In this document: positions 63,834 to 64,000 of the stretch, piece after piece | Numbering within the stretch: position 1 is the first letter of the stretch | Layout of the letters: each line of letters starts with the position of its first letter | NCBI GenBank assembly: GCA_965214285.1 | Contig: OZ243946.1 | Span: 930,001 to 994,000 of the forward strand | DNA: 64,000 nucleotides | Direction of reading: 5' to 3' | From: G963422745 sp965214285 | GTDB lineage: Bacteria; Actinomycetota; Acidimicrobiia; Acidimicrobiales; Aldehydirespiratoraceae | Notes under the pieces: generated by a model | What the model was told of the DNA's origin: nothing | The model's database searches: none | The model's input: only the letters and a program-made list of their open reading frames with translations | Program-made: the position numbers and the translations under genes

Positions 63834-64000
63834 GCGACTTCTTCACCGTCTCGGTGCTGGTGGCCACCTTCGCGGCGGGGGTGCGCCTGGCAACCCCGTA
63901 CCTGCTGGCGTCGCTGGGGGAGACCCTCGGCCAGCGCAGCGGCGTGCTGAACCTCGGCGTCGACGGCGTGATGCTGCTCGGCGCCTTCTTCGCCTACTGG
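63830..64000 (+). CDS. Nucleoside-type ABC transporter permease 2 (partial)
   Basis: 57 visible residues from a GTG overlapping the previous stop (GTGA). LATPYLLASLGETLGQRSGVLNLGVDGVMLLGAFFAYW contains the E-G/N-L-G-V-D-G-V-M loop of NupQ/YufQ permeases. Cut at the window edge. Confidence 0.88.
   Translation, partial: MSDFFTVSVLVATFAAGVRLATPYLLASLGETLGQRSGVLNLGVDGVMLLGAFFAYW

Overview
The window is about 64 kb of very GC-rich chromosomal DNA from an actinobacterium. Supporting features are a WhiB regulator, a SigR/RsrA-like sigma/anti-sigma pair, a DUF2342 zinc metalloprotease, a deazaflavin(F420)-type oxidoreductase, CoaX, ClpC and many GTG starts. Gene order from the metalloprotease through tilS, folP, folB, folK, the DUF2520 protein, panC, coaX, lysS and clpC to radA parallels the Mycobacterium tuberculosis Rv3626c-Rv3585 region. 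The overall flavour (SURF1, 3Fe-4S ferredoxin, large PASTA/FN3 secreted protein, short promoters) suggests class Acidimicrobiia; that placement is inference. No prophage, CRISPR array, rRNA or insertion sequence was seen.

Layout. 1-6.3 kb (minus strand): a cut-off phosphatase, then rplL-rplJ-rplA-rplK-nusG-secE, tRNA-Trp, an ECF sigma/anti-sigma pair, tRNA-Met and tRNA-Thr. 6.4-12.7 kb: pdxH, a CcdA/TlpA-like thiol-redox pair, WhiB, acyl-ACP thioesterase, a metallo-beta-lactamase-fold hydrolase, and divergent orn/dut. 12.7-16.3 kb: tRNA-Thr, SigR/RsrA-like genes, a 44-residue membrane peptide, the metalloprotease and tilS. 16.3-19.4 kb: a DUF222/HNH (13E12-type) gene with a truncated copy of its own 5' end, in the place where hpt, ftsH and folE would be expected. 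19.4-28.6 kb: folate, pantothenate and CoA genes, lysS, an epimerase and a hydrolase. 28.7-34.1 kb: polyprenyl synthase, clpC and an LppM-like/HAD fusion. 34.2-37.3 kb: a 1022-residue secreted PASTA/FN3 protein preceded by a run of 17 G. 37.4-44.5 kb: radA, a Crp-type regulator, an SDR, and a siroheme plus sulfite/nitrite reductase operon. 44.6-50.8 kb: an MBL hydrolase, tRNA-Sec, ferredoxin and its reductase, rpsO and pnp. 50.9-64 kb: dapB, SURF1, dapA, RNase J, FtsK, a Na/Ca exchanger, pgsA, cinA, a methyltransferase and two nucleoside-type ABC permeases, the last cut by the window edge.

Three features recur. First, a TANNNT hexamer (usually TAGNNT) lies 6-7 nt before many start codons, the pattern expected for leaderless transcripts. 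Second, many genes are followed by short tandem duplications (11-36 bp) that copy the last codons together with the stop codon. Third, several housekeeping proteins carry low-complexity inserts or tails (L10, TilS, FolP, LysS, PNPase, SURF1). The second and third may share one cause, replication slippage. The most unusual single loci are the poly-G tract before the PASTA/FN3 gene, the LppM-like/HAD fusion whose HAD catalytic residues are mostly replaced, the DUF222 locus inside the folate cluster, and the selenocysteine tRNA.
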